From: Paraburkholderia edwinii
GTDB lineage: Bacteria; Pseudomonadota; Gammaproteobacteria; Burkholderiales; Burkholderiaceae
Direction of reading: 5' to 3'
DNA: 64,000 bases
Assembly (NCBI RefSeq): GCF_019428685.1
Contig: NZ_CP080096.1
Span: forward strand, 434,001-498,000
A program made the position numbers and the translations under genes. Below the pieces are notes generated by a model that was given only the letters and a program-made list of their open reading frames with translations, had not been told where the DNA came from and did no database searches. Numbering within the stretch: the stretch's first letter is position 1; the number at the start of each line of letters is the position of its first letter. Shown here piece by piece: positions 42,580 to 51,595 of the stretch.

Positions 42580-43329
42580 ATGAAGAAGTGGTTTCTTTGC
42601 CTGCTCGCCGCGGTCGCGGCACATGCGACGGCGGCGCCGTCCTGCTCCGATTTCACACCGGGTGGCCAGTGGCCCGTGCTGACCAATACCAAGATGGCGC
42701 CGAAAACACGCATGCTCTGCTATGCGGATTTTGCGGTGCTGCATTCCGGCATCACACACGGGCCGCTCTGGTCCGCCGAACATCTGACGCGCGACCATAT
42801 CGAGGCGGCCAAAGATATGACGCGCACGAATCGCTTCTTTGAAGATGCGCGCTTGCCTGCCGGCGAAGGCGCGACGCTCGCCGATTACAAGCGCAGCGGC
42901 TTCGATCGCGGCCATATGAGCCCGGCCGGCAACCGCTGGAACGAGGAAGGGATGGCGCAGTCGTTTTCGCTCGCGAATATCGTGCCGCAGAATCGCGAGA
43001 ACAACGAACGCTTGTGGTCCCGCGTCGAGAGCGCGGTGCGCAAGCTCACGCTGAAATACGACGACACGTATGTCGTCACGGGCCCGATGTTCGTTGGCCA
43101 GCAATTGCAGACGATCGGCCCCACTCGCGTGTTTGTGCCGACCCGATTGTTTAAAGTGGTCTACGTGCCGTCGAAGCGTCTTGCGTTCGCTATCGTGGTG
43201 GACAATGTCGCGACCAACCGCTACAACATCGAGACCGTGCACGAACTGGAAGCGGCCAGCGGCATCCGCTTCCCGGGCATTCCCGAGAATGTGAAGGACG
43301 AGCGGCCAGGAGGGCTCAAAGGTGTTTAA
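42580..43329 (+). CDS. Secreted DNA/RNA non-specific endonuclease (DRGH type)
   Basis: A 249-residue nuclease of the NucA/NucG (Serratia nuclease) fold. A Sec signal peptide (KKWFLCLLAAVAAHATA, cleaved near residue 19) is followed by the active site DRGHMSPAGNR with catalytic His112, and by the metal-binding region LANIVPQNRENNERLW with Asn139 a likely Mg ligand. It would degrade extracellular or periplasmic DNA and RNA. The start is ATG at 42580. The gene overlaps the next, tiny gene by eight bases, so the two are coupled. The product may supply nucleotides or act as a toxin. Confidence 0.92.
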   Translation: MKKWFLCLLAAVAAHATAAPSCSDFTPGGQWPVLTNTKMAPKTRMLCYADFAVLHSGITHGPLWSAEHLTRDHIEAAKDMTRTNRFFEDARLPAGEGATLADYKRSGFDRGHMSPAGNRWNEEGMAQSFSLANIVPQNRENNERLWSRVESAVRKLTLKYDDTYVVTGPMFVGQQLQTIGPTRVFVPTRLFKVVYVPSKRLAFAIVVDNVATNRYNIETVHELEAASGIRFPGIPENVKDERPGGLKGV

Positions 43330-43579
43330 CGCATATTCGAACGACGTCGACGTGCTTAGTATTCAGGGCGACGCCATGACCGTCACGAACGGCACGCGGC
43401 GGATCGTGCTTAGCGGGACGCTCGAACTGACAAAGGACAAGCGCGGTCTCAAGGCGGCGCTTGCGTTGAAGCAGGCAGTCGACAGCGCGATTGCCGCCTT
43501 GCAGGCGCAGGCGAATCTGCCCGAACGCGCGGGGGATGAGCCTGACGCCAAACCGGGAGTGGTCGACAACCCGTTCTGA
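43322..43579 (+). CDS. Small protein coupled to the nuclease, 85 residues
   Basis: Starts at GTG 43322 inside the last codons of the nuclease gene, preceded by an AGGAGGG sequence at 43306-43312, a strong ribosome binding site. The protein has a polar N-terminal beta region (VDVLSIQGDAMTVTNGTRRIVLSG), shown here by its ends only, and a helix LKAALALKQAVDSAIAALQA. It lacks a signal peptide. I do not know its family. An immunity or accessory role for the nuclease is conceivable, but a cytoplasmic inhibitor for an exported enzyme would need to act before export. Confidence 0.72.
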   Translation: MFNAYSNDVDVLSIQGDAMTVTNGTRRIVLSGTLELTKDKRGLKAALALKQAVDSAIAALQAQANLPERAGDEPDAKPGVVDNPF

Positions 43580-43650
43580 GTGGCCGCCTGCTGCGCACCC
43601 CGCCATGCGAAAAGCATGTGTGAACATGACCGTCGTAAAAATTTGAGCGG

Positions 43651-43746
43651 TTTAATGTCCCTCTTCGCTCTTCACAAGGAGCGAACCGTACGAATAACCC
43701 TTACAAAGGTTTATTCGATTTTTTGTCTAAAACACGGGACATTAAA
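43651..43746. repeat. Perfect 11-bp inverted repeat bracketing the leader of the 43746 gene
   Basis: TTTAATGTCCC (43651-43661) and GGGACATTAAA (43736-43746) are exact reverse complements 74 bp apart. The right arm ends on the first base of the ATG of the following gene. The enclosed 74 bp are AT-richer and lack a clear -10 box by eye. It could be an operator, a long-range hairpin hiding the start codon, or a target-site relic. Confidence 0.75.
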
Positions 43747-45536
43747 TGATATCGAGTGCAAGAACCGCCAGTTCAAACGACCCCGCTCTCCACTTCACCG
43801 AAGTTGAAGATCCACGCGTATCCGACAATTCGTTACCAGGCCGAGGTTCCCGCAAGCAACGCGGAGAATCGAATCAGTCTCGAGAACGCGCCGGGCGCGG
43901 TGGTCACGGACGCACATCTGGCGCGCCCAAACTCCTCGCAACGCAGCAGCAACTCAACAGTCGTGCTATTGCCTCTGCCTCGCCGCAGAATGGCCAGGCC
44001 CCGCTCACTGGCAGCGGACGCACATGGAGCACTTCGGGTGCCTATATCAAGGGCTCAGCCGAATACGACCTGGCGGACGACGACAAACAGAGTCTGGAAA
44101 AACTGCGACAGGCCTATCGCGACGCAAAAGAAATCGCGGACGATGACAAAAAAGGCAGAAGTGAAGCACATGGCGGATCGAAAACCCATGTACTCGATAA
44201 GATATATCGTCAAGCCGAGAAAGATGCTGAAACCGCAAAAAAGGCGTTAGATGAAGCGGAGCCTGTCCTGTCCGCATCCATACAGAAGCATTTGAATGCT
44301 GCTGCGCCGTACGTCGGTGGAAAATGGAACCTCGATGAAAATAACCGTCTGGTACGCAACAAGGCAGCGGGTGCGTCCGACTGGGTATATTCGGCTACCG
44401 ATACTCGCGACGTACTCGATCAGGCCGCGAAAAACGCCAAAGACAAAATCGATGCTGGTCTGAAAGACGCGTGGGAGGAGGAAGTCAACGACATCAGGGC
44501 ATGGCGCGAAAAAAACGTACCGGGCGCGCAAAACCCGAACGGTATCGATGCGGAAGATATCGATAGAAGAATGTACGAGGATTCGGAGGCGTATATCCTG
44601 CTGCGCAAGAATGCCGATCAGCGGAAAGAAGCCATCGATCGGGCCGTGTCCGCGTTCAAGAATAAACTGGCCGCCAACAGGGAGACTGTCACGAGGGAGG
44701 TGGGGGACAACGGAAGCAAGGACCAGAAAAAGCTACTCGATTCGATGAGCGAACGCACATCGAACCTCGACAACGCCATCGCCGGCATCAACGATCAGCG
44801 CAATATGTTCGCGTCGCTTTCTGCGGAAACCGTGAACAGGATGAGAGTCGGCACCAACAAGACTACCGTGCAGCCATACGTCTCCGAGCAATCAAAAGTG
44901 CCAGGCGGGCGTGACGGAGCAAACGCCGAGGGACAGCGCGAAATCGACTCAGCTGCACAAAACATTGAAACGTACGCGTCGCAGGTGGCGAATGCCGCGC
45001 ACGATGCGCTACCGATGGGCATACCGAATAGCGTCGACCGGAAGGCGCAAGAGCGATTGAACGACAAATTCGACGAGGCACAACATGCGATGCTTCGGGA
45101 TTTGCGGTCGGTCAGCACAGACCTGAAGGACAGCCTGAAAAATCTTAGTGAAAGCACCACCCGACTCGGTGACTGGACGGTACCGGGCACAGTGGAATTG
45201 CCGTCTGTTGTGGGCGTTCTCGCGCTTGGAAAATCATTGGTGGAATTCGACGAACATCTCGCTTCCTATCTGGAGAAAAAGCAGCAAGGAAAATTGACCA
45301 GCGACGACAAGCAGCAAATGATGGACGATGTCCGGCATATGGTTGGAAATCTGGTTCCATTTATCCCTGTGATCGGCCCCGTTCTCACGCCGTTCATCAC
45401 GATCGGCAACACCATTGTCGACCTGGTCGAAGAAAACAAGCCGTCGCCGGTCCAATCAGTTGCCGCTGTGATGCAATCGCAGACTGCCAGAAATCTCGGT
45501 CGCGACTACTCACCGGTCGCCCAGCCCCAAATATAG
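43746..45536 (+). CDS. Hypothetical secreted-effector-like protein, paralogue A (596 residues)
   Basis: A 596-residue hydrophilic protein with no signal peptide. The N-terminus has SSNDPALHF and a low-complexity Arg/Gly/Ser region to about residue 95. A charged helical core follows: IKGSAEYDL at 101-109, KHLNAAAPYVGG at 181-192, and RAWREKN at 251-257. Near the C-terminus is a hydrophobic segment VGNLVPFIPVIGPVLTPFIT (533-552) that could insert in a membrane. Regions 95-380 and 470-596 match the neighbour at 45710 position by position. I do not recognise the family. The ATG at 43746 has only a weak ribosome binding site and lies in an inverted-repeat arm. Sequence appears AT-richer than neighbours, consistent with transfer. 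Confidence 0.75.
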   Translation: MISSARTASSNDPALHFTEVEDPRVSDNSLPGRGSRKQRGESNQSRERAGRGGHGRTSGAPKLLATQQQLNSRAIASASPQNGQAPLTGSGRTWSTSGAYIKGSAEYDLADDDKQSLEKLRQAYRDAKEIADDDKKGRSEAHGGSKTHVLDKIYRQAEKDAETAKKALDEAEPVLSASIQKHLNAAAPYVGGKWNLDENNRLVRNKAAGASDWVYSATDTRDVLDQAAKNAKDKIDAGLKDAWEEEVNDIRAWREKNVPGAQNPNGIDAEDIDRRMYEDSEAYILLRKNADQRKEAIDRAVSAFKNKLAANRETVTREVGDNGSKDQKKLLDSMSERTSNLDNAIAGINDQRNMFASLSAETVNRMRVGTNKTTVQPYVSEQSKVPGGRDGANAEGQREIDSAAQNIETYASQVANAAHDALPMGIPNSVDRKAQERLNDKFDEAQHAMLRDLRSVSTDLKDSLKNLSESTTRLGDWTVPGTVELPSVVGVLALGKSLVEFDEHLASYLEKKQQGKLTSDDKQQMMDDVRHMVGNLVPFIPVIGPVLTPFITIGNTIVDLVEENKPSPVQSVAAVMQSQTARNLGRDYSPVAQPQI

Positions 45537-45546
45537 AAATCCGAAT

Positions 45547-45601
45547 CATCGACGCGGTGCGTCGATGCAGGCCTGATCGTGGGTGCGCCATCCGATGGCG
45601 C
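45547..45601 (+). terminator. Two strong hairpins between the paralogues
   Basis: CATCGACGC (45547-45555) pairs with GCGTCGATG (45559-45567), and GCGCCAT (45585-45591) with ATGGCGC (45595-45601). No T-run follows, so they may pause, process or stabilise rather than terminate. The first begins 11 bases after the stop of paralogue A. Confidence 0.5.
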
Positions 45602-45709
45602 GCTGCTTCCCCGGCCTCGAATAGGGCTACTCCTTTAACACCCGGTCCGCCGCCTCTTTTGGCCTAATCGATGCATTGGTCATGCTAACGATTCCAAGGA
45701 GACATTTCC

Positions 45710-48424
45710 ATGCTCGTCAATCGACGCTCAAACGATCCACGTGCCCTATTCGACGACGATCAACGACCGGATGCGCAACGGCCCTCACCACAGCAAAGGC
45801 CCCATGGCGCGGACCCCACGAGCGATCGAACATCCACAGCGCCATCCGGACCGTCGCGTCGCGCAAATGCCGCCCACCGGAATCGTAGCGAACGCGCTGC
45901 GTCGGCTTCCGCAAAGCCGACGGATAACCGCAAGCTAGTCACCGACATCAAGCGGGTGCTTGCGACTTCGCAAATGCCCGTCTGGAACCAGTCGAGCGAC
46001 TACATTCGCGGCTCGATCGAATACGACCTTGGCCACGACCGCAGTTCGCTCGATGCAGCTGCCGACAAGGTGCGCGCCGCGCAAGCGAAGCTTGACAAGG
46101 CCAGGTCCGAGATGACGGCCTCCGCGGACCCGTTTTCGGGCATTCCGTGGCCCGCCGATTACGACGCCTATAGAGCCGCACAAGACGAGCTCGCGCGCGC
46201 AAAGCAGGCACGCGACGACGCAGAAAAAACGTCGGACGAGATGAACCGCAAACACCTGTCGAACGCGTCTCCTTACGTTGGCGGTGCCCTTACCCTCGAT
46301 TCGGACAACCGTCTGATTCGCGGCCAGAACGATCAGGCGACAAACTGGATCGTGTCCGCAACCGACGCACGCGCGCTCGTTTCCAGCGCGGCCAGCAAGG
46401 CGAAAGACCGGATCGACGAGCAATCGGGCAAGATGTGGGAACAGCTCGTTCTCGATATGCGCGCGTGGCGAGAAAAAAACATCGGTAAGCTGGATTCCGG
46501 ATCGATAGACAGGCAGATGAACAAGACGTCGGAAACCTACCTGCTGCTCCTGCAGGACGCCGCGTTAAAGAAAAGCATCATCGACGCGCGTGTCAAGAAT
46601 TTCAACGACTTGCTGGACAAAAACCAATCTGCGGTACTGAGCAAACGAAGCGCCGAAGAGCCGGAGGAAAAGAGCGCTCTCGTTACTTTGCTGCGTGAGC
46701 GTCGCACCGGCCTGGAAAGCGCGATAGCCGACGTCAACGATCAGGCCAGTCTGGCCGGATCGCTCATGACGGCGACCGTCAACGATAGCCGGCTCGCCAC
46801 GCCCAGAACCAGCGAAACGCCTTTTGTTTCGGAAGCCTCGTATCGAGGCGCGCCTAACGACTATGCCGCGAAACTGACGTTTTACGACACCAGCACGGGC
46901 AAAGACGCGCTGATAGGGACAAAGGATCTCGGCATCACCACAATCGCGATGCCGAAAACGGACAAGGGCAACACGGCCGCGGCCATCCTTCCGGACGCCA
47001 TCGTGCCGCCACCTCTCACACCGCCTGGCACGCAATTGAAGCTGGTGTACTCCTATCAACGGCTAAGCGCGGCCAGCTACCCGGAACAAAACGGCATCGC
47101 CTTCAAGACGCAGCAGAAGACAAGCGCACAAAATCAGGCCGAGAAGGACTTCACGAAATACGGTGGACCGGTTGCGGGCCTCGTCAGAGCCGGAGAATAT
47201 GGCTATGTTCGGTTCAACAACTCGCAGTTCGTCAAGGATAACTTGCCGACGCTGTCCCGGTTTCAAACCCCGATGATGCCGTTTCATGAGCCCATACCCG
47301 CGTCGGTGCAATTTGCAACGCGAGGCGTCTCGATCGCATCGGAATTCACGCGTGGTGCGATGTACCTCCAATCGGCGGCCGATAAAGTAGCGCGCGGAGC
47401 GGATCCGACATCCGACTATGTCGCAGCCGGCGCTGCATTCGCGCAGGGCACCGTCGATTCATCAATCGGCTTGTATGTCGACGCGGCGCTCGTGTCCGCG
47501 AGCCAGTACAAAGCGGATCATCCGCAGGCCAAACTGTCCGGAAAACCCACACCCCCGCTGTTTCCGCAAGCTCCCGGCGAACCCCTTCAAGGAGTCAGCT
47601 ACGAGTACAAACCCGACGGCACGATCGAAACGGCCCAAGCGATCGACCCGGAAACCGGCCAGCTGCGGACCCACACACCCGCACGCGAGGAATTCTCTAT
47701 GCGCGATCTTGCCGACAATGCGGAGCCGTCGACCTCGGGCTCGAATTCCGCTCCCACATCGGCGCCAGGTGAACACTTCGTCCGCTTGCCCCCGGCAATA
47801 GCGGATTCGGAAGTCCAAACGGGAATCGGGGAATCGGCCGGCCGTATCGTTCAATCCGCCGAAAAGGTCGCGCAAGCGTATCAACCGCTCAATACCAGCG
47901 GACTGCCGCAAATCAACAAGAGCCGGGCCCGACTGAATGCATTAGTCGTGGAGCTGCGTGAAAACGCCGACACCTTGAAGAATTCGTTTCAGAAATTCGC
48001 GTTCGATGTCGAACTTAACAGGGCAAATCAGCTGGGGGGCAATAAATGGCCGATCCCCGGCGGCGTCAAATTGATGGCCTACGCTAGCGCGGGTCTGATC
48101 GTCCCCGCTCTGGTTGAATATGGCGTCAAGGTTTCCGGTTACATCGAAAAAGTAAAGCAGGGGACGGTCACCGAGACTGACAACCTGAGCCTCGCCGCAT
48201 CCACCGCCGGCACGGCCGCGATGATCACGCCGTATATCCCCGTGGTCGGCCCGGTCGTCACGCCGTTTCTACTGATCGCGGGGATGGTGATGAACGCGGT
48301 CGCCGGTTCGCTCGACAAGACGCCAGTAGAAAAGGTCGCCATGCAGTTGAATTCGCAGACGGCGCATCCTCTTGCCAATCTGGGCGGCTACGACCCTATC
48401 GTAAAACCCGCGCCGCAAGGCTGA
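45710..48424 (+). CDS. Hypothetical secreted-effector-like protein, paralogue B (904 residues)
   Basis: A 904-residue relative of the protein at 43746. RSNDPRALF near the N-terminus parallels the other's SSNDPALHF. The core keeps the same residue numbers (KHLSNASPYVGG at 181-192, RAWREKN at 251-257), and the C-terminus shows SLAASTAGTAAMITPYIPVV then GPVVTPFLL. A roughly 300-residue insertion (about 390-700) in this copy includes a proline-rich stretch and VGVxYEYKPDG-like beta segments (GVSYEYKPDGTIETAQAID). No signal peptide. A good ribosome binding site (AAGGAGA) precedes ATG 45710. Function is unknown; a secreted virulence or competition protein is possible. Confidence 0.78.
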   Translation: MLVNRRSNDPRALFDDDQRPDAQRPSPQQRPHGADPTSDRTSTAPSGPSRRANAAHRNRSERAASASAKPTDNRKLVTDIKRVLATSQMPVWNQSSDYIRGSIEYDLGHDRSSLDAAADKVRAAQAKLDKARSEMTASADPFSGIPWPADYDAYRAAQDELARAKQARDDAEKTSDEMNRKHLSNASPYVGGALTLDSDNRLIRGQNDQATNWIVSATDARALVSSAASKAKDRIDEQSGKMWEQLVLDMRAWREKNIGKLDSGSIDRQMNKTSETYLLLLQDAALKKSIIDARVKNFNDLLDKNQSAVLSKRSAEEPEEKSALVTLLRERRTGLESAIADVNDQASLAGSLMTATVNDSRLATPRTSETPFVSEASYRGAPNDYAAKLTFYDTSTGKDALIGTKDLGITTIAMPKTDKGNTAAAILPDAIVPPPLTPPGTQLKLVYSYQRLSAASYPEQNGIAFKTQQKTSAQNQAEKDFTKYGGPVAGLVRAGEYGYVRFNNSQFVKDNLPTLSRFQTPMMPFHEPIPASVQFATRGVSIASEFTRGAMYLQSAADKVARGADPTSDYVAAGAAFAQGTVDSSIGLYVDAALVSASQYKADHPQAKLSGKPTPPLFPQAPGEPLQGVSYEYKPDGTIETAQAIDPETGQLRTHTPAREEFSMRDLADNAEPSTSGSNSAPTSAPGEHFVRLPPAIADSEVQTGIGESAGRIVQSAEKVAQAYQPLNTSGLPQINKSRARLNALVVELRENADTLKNSFQKFAFDVELNRANQLGGNKWPIPGGVKLMAYASAGLIVPALVEYGVKVSGYIEKVKQGTVTETDNLSLAASTAGTAAMITPYIPVVGPVVTPFLLIAGMVMNAVAGSLDKTPVEKVAMQLNSQTAHPLANLGGYDPIVKPAPQG

Positions 48425-48447
48425 ACGGCGCGCGATACGTTCGAGCT

Positions 48448-49344
48448 CTAGCCGACCTGCGACCGGATCAATCGTGCGCTATGCCACGCCGTCAACCCGA
48501 CCGCCAACCAGATCGGTATATACGTCGCGAGCTGCGTGGCCGACAGATGCTCGCCAAGCAGCGTGACCGATACGAGCACGAGCAGCACCGGCTCGACGTA
48601 ACCGAGAATGCCGAACAGCGCCATCGGCAGCAGGCGGCTTGCCTTCAGATATGAGGCGAGCGCGACGGTGCTCAACACGCCGAGGCCGGGTAGCCATAGC
48701 ATCCATAGGTCGATGCGGCCGGACAGCAACTGCAAGGAGCCGCCCGTTGCAATCATCGCCGCCGCAATCGGAAACAGCAGTGACATTTCGACCGCAAACG
48801 CGGTCAGCGAGTCTGCATTGATCTTGCGGCGCAGGACGAAATACGGCGGATAGCCGAGCGCGACGAGCAGCGTCGGCCATGCAAACGCGCCGGTCGCCCA
48901 TAGCTCGTGCGCAACGCCTGCCGCCGCGCATGCGACCGCCGCCCATTGCAGCGGATCGAGCCGCTCGTGATAGTAGAAGCGGCCGGTCAGCACCATCGTT
49001 AGCGGCAACAGGAAATAGCCGAGCGACACTTCGAGCATGCGTCCATGCAAGGGCGCCCATAGAAATAACCATAGCTGGATGCCGAGCAGCGCGGCGCTTA
49101 CGATCAGCGCGAGCGCGGTCCAGCGCTCGGTCATCGCGCGCTTGATGAGCGCGCGCATCTGCGGCAGACGCGAGCGCAATGCGATAAGCGTCAGCGCGCC
49201 GGGCGCGGTCCATAGCACGCGCCACGCGAAGATATCGAGGCCGCTTAACGGCTCAAGCAGCTTCACGTACACCGACATCAATGCGAAGAGCGCCGATGCG
49301 CTGACCGAGAGCGCCACACCGCGCCCGGGTTGATACGCGCTCAT
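48448..49344 (-). CDS. rarD: EamA-family (RarD-like) drug/metabolite transporter
   Basis: A 298-residue ten-helix inner-membrane protein composed of two EamA repeats. The pattern ALFALMSVYVKLLEPLSGLD, then IFAWRVLW and YYHERLDPLQWAAVACAAAG, matches the RarD branch, which is still poorly characterised. ATG at 49344 gives the family-typical start; a longer frame adds basic residues. It is convergent with the paralogue B gene, only 23 bp apart, with no terminator visible in that gap. Confidence 0.87.
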   Translation of the reverse strand: MSAYQPGRGVALSVSASALFALMSVYVKLLEPLSGLDIFAWRVLWTAPGALTLIALRSRLPQMRALIKRAMTERWTALALIVSAALLGIQLWLFLWAPLHGRMLEVSLGYFLLPLTMVLTGRFYYHERLDPLQWAAVACAAAGVAHELWATGAFAWPTLLVALGYPPYFVLRRKINADSLTAFAVEMSLLFPIAAAMIATGGSLQLLSGRIDLWMLWLPGLGVLSTVALASYLKASRLLPMALFGILGYVEPVLLVLVSVTLLGEHLSATQLATYIPIWLAVGLTAWHSARLIRSQVG

Positions 49345-49932
49345 TGCGTCAAGATCCCATCGGGAACGCGACATGCGGTGTCGCGGCAATCGCATCGGCA
49401 GCATCGGCTATCTGCAATGCGATGAATTTTAAAGGCGGCTTTATTGTTGTACATGCAAGCGATTGTTTTGAGTACGCGGACAATCATCGACAGTGATGCC
49501 TAACAATGAAATCAGGCGAATGAATCAGGCGAGTGAAGAGCCGAATGAGCCAGGAACACCGATGACGCAGACGTAAACAGACGCTGCATTGTCAAGGCAA
49601 TGCCCGCATTCTAGACGCCTTCGCCTATCGAAAGGGCGGCATCCGCCATACGAATGTGTACGTGCACGATTTCTCGCATTGGAGTACAACGTAGCCTTGC
49701 CCTCTCGTCCGTTCACTTCGGGACACATCCTCGTAACCGGTAAGCGCGATTCTTGCTTGATAACGCGTCTTCAATGCCGCGGATAGCGAACGCAATGTCC
49801 TTTTAATTGCGCGTTCAAGTCCCGCGAATGTGCCCCTCTTCGTGTGCGAAGTTCGCCGAACCGCTCGTGCACGCAACGCAAAACCACCGGCAGCATGGCT
49901 AGCGGCCGCCGGAACCACAACATGGAGCGAAC
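49345..49932. other. 588-bp intergenic region with a 13-bp duplication
   Basis: No gene seen in any frame with a credible ribosome binding site. It holds the rarD promoter on the left and the egtD promoter on the right (GGAGCGAAC directly before ATG 49933). ATCAGGCGAATGA (49511-49523) is repeated as ATCAGGCGAGTGA (49524-49536). The 49400-49500 part is moderately AT-rich. Confidence 0.5.
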
Positions 49933-50910
49933 ATGACCCAGCCTGCCCTATCGCACGACGTCTCCCCCGAATTCGCCTCTGCCGTGCGAGCCGGCCTGAC
50001 CCATGCGCCACAGAAGGAACTGCCGTCGATGTATCTGTACGACGAAGTGGGCTCTGCGCTGTTCGAAGTGATCACTGCATTGCCGGAATACGGCGTCACG
50101 CGCGCCGAGGAGCGCCTGCTCGCGCGGCATGCGCCCGATATCGTCGCGCACGTGCCGCACAATGCGATCGTCGCCGAGCTCGGCAGCGGCAGCGGCCGCA
50201 AGACCCGGCGCATTCTGGAAGCTTTGTGCAAGAAACGGCCGACGACGTCGACCACCTACTCGCCGATTGAAATTTCGCGCACCGCTTTGCAATTATGTCG
50301 CCGTGAACTCGGCGATCTCGAGCGCCTGTCGATTGTCGGCTACGAGCGCGACTATCTGGCCGGTCTCGCGGAAGTCAGCAAGCGGCGCGCACGTGACGAG
50401 CCGCTGCTCGTGCTGTTTCTCGGCAGCACGATCGGCAACTTCGGCCGGCTCGCGGCCACACGTTTTCTGCGCGACATCCGCGGCATGCTGATGCCCGGCG
50501 ACGCGCTGCTGCTCGGCACCGACCTCGAAAAGCCGGTGCCCACGCTGATCGCAGCTTATGACGATCCGATCGGCGTGACCGCGGCGTTCAATCTGAATCT
50601 GCTGGCGCGCATCAATCGCGAACTGGGCGGCACCTTCGATCTCGACGCGTTCGAGCACGTCGCGCGTTTCAACCCGGATGCACGCAGCGTCGAGATGCAT
50701 CTGCGTGCAAAGCATCGCGTCACCGCGCAGATTCGCGCGGCGCAACTCAACGTGACGCTCGAAGCTGGCGAAACGATCTGGACCGAAAGCAGCCACAAGT
50801 ACCGCGCGAACGAGATCGGCTCGATCGCCGACGATGCGGGCTTCGGCTGCAAGCAGCAGTGGATCGAGCAGGATTGGGGGTTTGCGGAAAGCCTGCTGGT
50901 CGCGCGATAA
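49933..50910 (+). CDS. egtD: L-histidine N-alpha-methyltransferase (EgtD-like)
   Basis: A 325-residue S-adenosylmethionine methyltransferase that trimethylates histidine to hercynine, the first ergothioneine step. Family motifs are present: MYLYDEVGSALFEVITALPE at the start, AELGSGSGRK (SAM loop), FLGSTIGNFG and LTDLEK-like LLGTDLEKP. The late region EAGETIWTESSHKYR fits the imidazole/carboxylate-binding part of the pocket. Length is as expected. No EgtB sulfoxide synthase gene is adjacent, which is unusual. The start is well defined by GGAGCGAAC. Confidence 0.92.
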   Translation: MTQPALSHDVSPEFASAVRAGLTHAPQKELPSMYLYDEVGSALFEVITALPEYGVTRAEERLLARHAPDIVAHVPHNAIVAELGSGSGRKTRRILEALCKKRPTTSTTYSPIEISRTALQLCRRELGDLERLSIVGYERDYLAGLAEVSKRRARDEPLLVLFLGSTIGNFGRLAATRFLRDIRGMLMPGDALLLGTDLEKPVPTLIAAYDDPIGVTAAFNLNLLARINRELGGTFDLDAFEHVARFNPDARSVEMHLRAKHRVTAQIRAAQLNVTLEAGETIWTESSHKYRANEIGSIADDAGFGCKQQWIEQDWGFAESLLVAR

Positions 50911-51051
50911 GGCGCGTGGTGCGGTTGCAACTCGGCGGTTGCAGCGGTGCGGCTGGTGCGGACGGCGGGCTGCAAGGACGGCGGGGTCGCAAGATAGCGC
51001 GACTCGCTCGCAGCGGCGACGCGTCCGCGCTACCGCAACCACCCTCGGTGT

Positions 51052-51348
51052 TCAGTGCTGCTCGAAACGCTCATAACGCTTGTCTGTGAGGCGCTCTTCG
51101 CCGGTCACTTCGGTCACGCGCGCGGCAGGCGGTCCATGCCGCAGCCACGTGAGCATCCGGTCCACCTGGTTCGCGGGCCCTTGCAGCAAGGCTTCAACGG
51201 AGCCGTCGTCAAGGTTCGCCACCCAGCCCTTGATACCGAGCGCGTGCGCCTCGCGCACGGTCGCAAGGCGAAAACCGACGCCCTGCACCACACCCTTGAC
51301 ACGCACGTAGTACGTTTCGATTCGCGAATCGAGATCCGTGCCGGTCAT
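51052..51348 (-). CDS. acyP: Acylphosphatase
   Basis: A 98-residue hydrolase of carboxyl-phosphate bonds. It has RVKGVVQGVGFRLATVREAH with substrate-binding Arg27 and KGWVANLDDGSVEALLQG with catalytic Asn45. It is the smallest true enzyme family and acts in the cytoplasm. Start ATG at 51348 follows AGGAGATGAGAG. The protein has no close partner; an exposed hopanoid gene (hpnA) diverges next to it. Confidence 0.95.
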   Translation of the reverse strand: MTGTDLDSRIETYYVRVKGVVQGVGFRLATVREAHALGIKGWVANLDDGSVEALLQGPANQVDRMLTWLRHGPPAARVTEVTGEERLTDKRYERFEQH

Positions 51349-51595
51349 GCTCTCATCTCCTGATAGTCTCTCAAGCCAGTGCTTCAAGCCGGCATTCTAG
51401 TCGCGTCGCGACACGAATGCCCAGCGGGATTCAATGCGGCATTGAATGCACGCGTGCGTGGCATGCGCGCACAACACTCGCGACATGCGCGCGACACGAA
51501 CGCCCCATGATCGCGGCGACATTCCGCGAACCGCCACACGGCTTTGGCCCCAACGTACAATCCGACACATTGTCCAAGCGGGGAATCACACAACA

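Noticed and set aside
43620..43745. A hrpII-box upstream of paralogue A
   Set aside because: TTCG at 43664 and at 43714 are present but not at 16-base spacing, so no match.
49345..49932. A decayed egtB gene in the gap before egtD
   Set aside because: No EgtB-like sequence such as a DinB or FGE-sulfatase-type motif can be seen in any frame of the gap.
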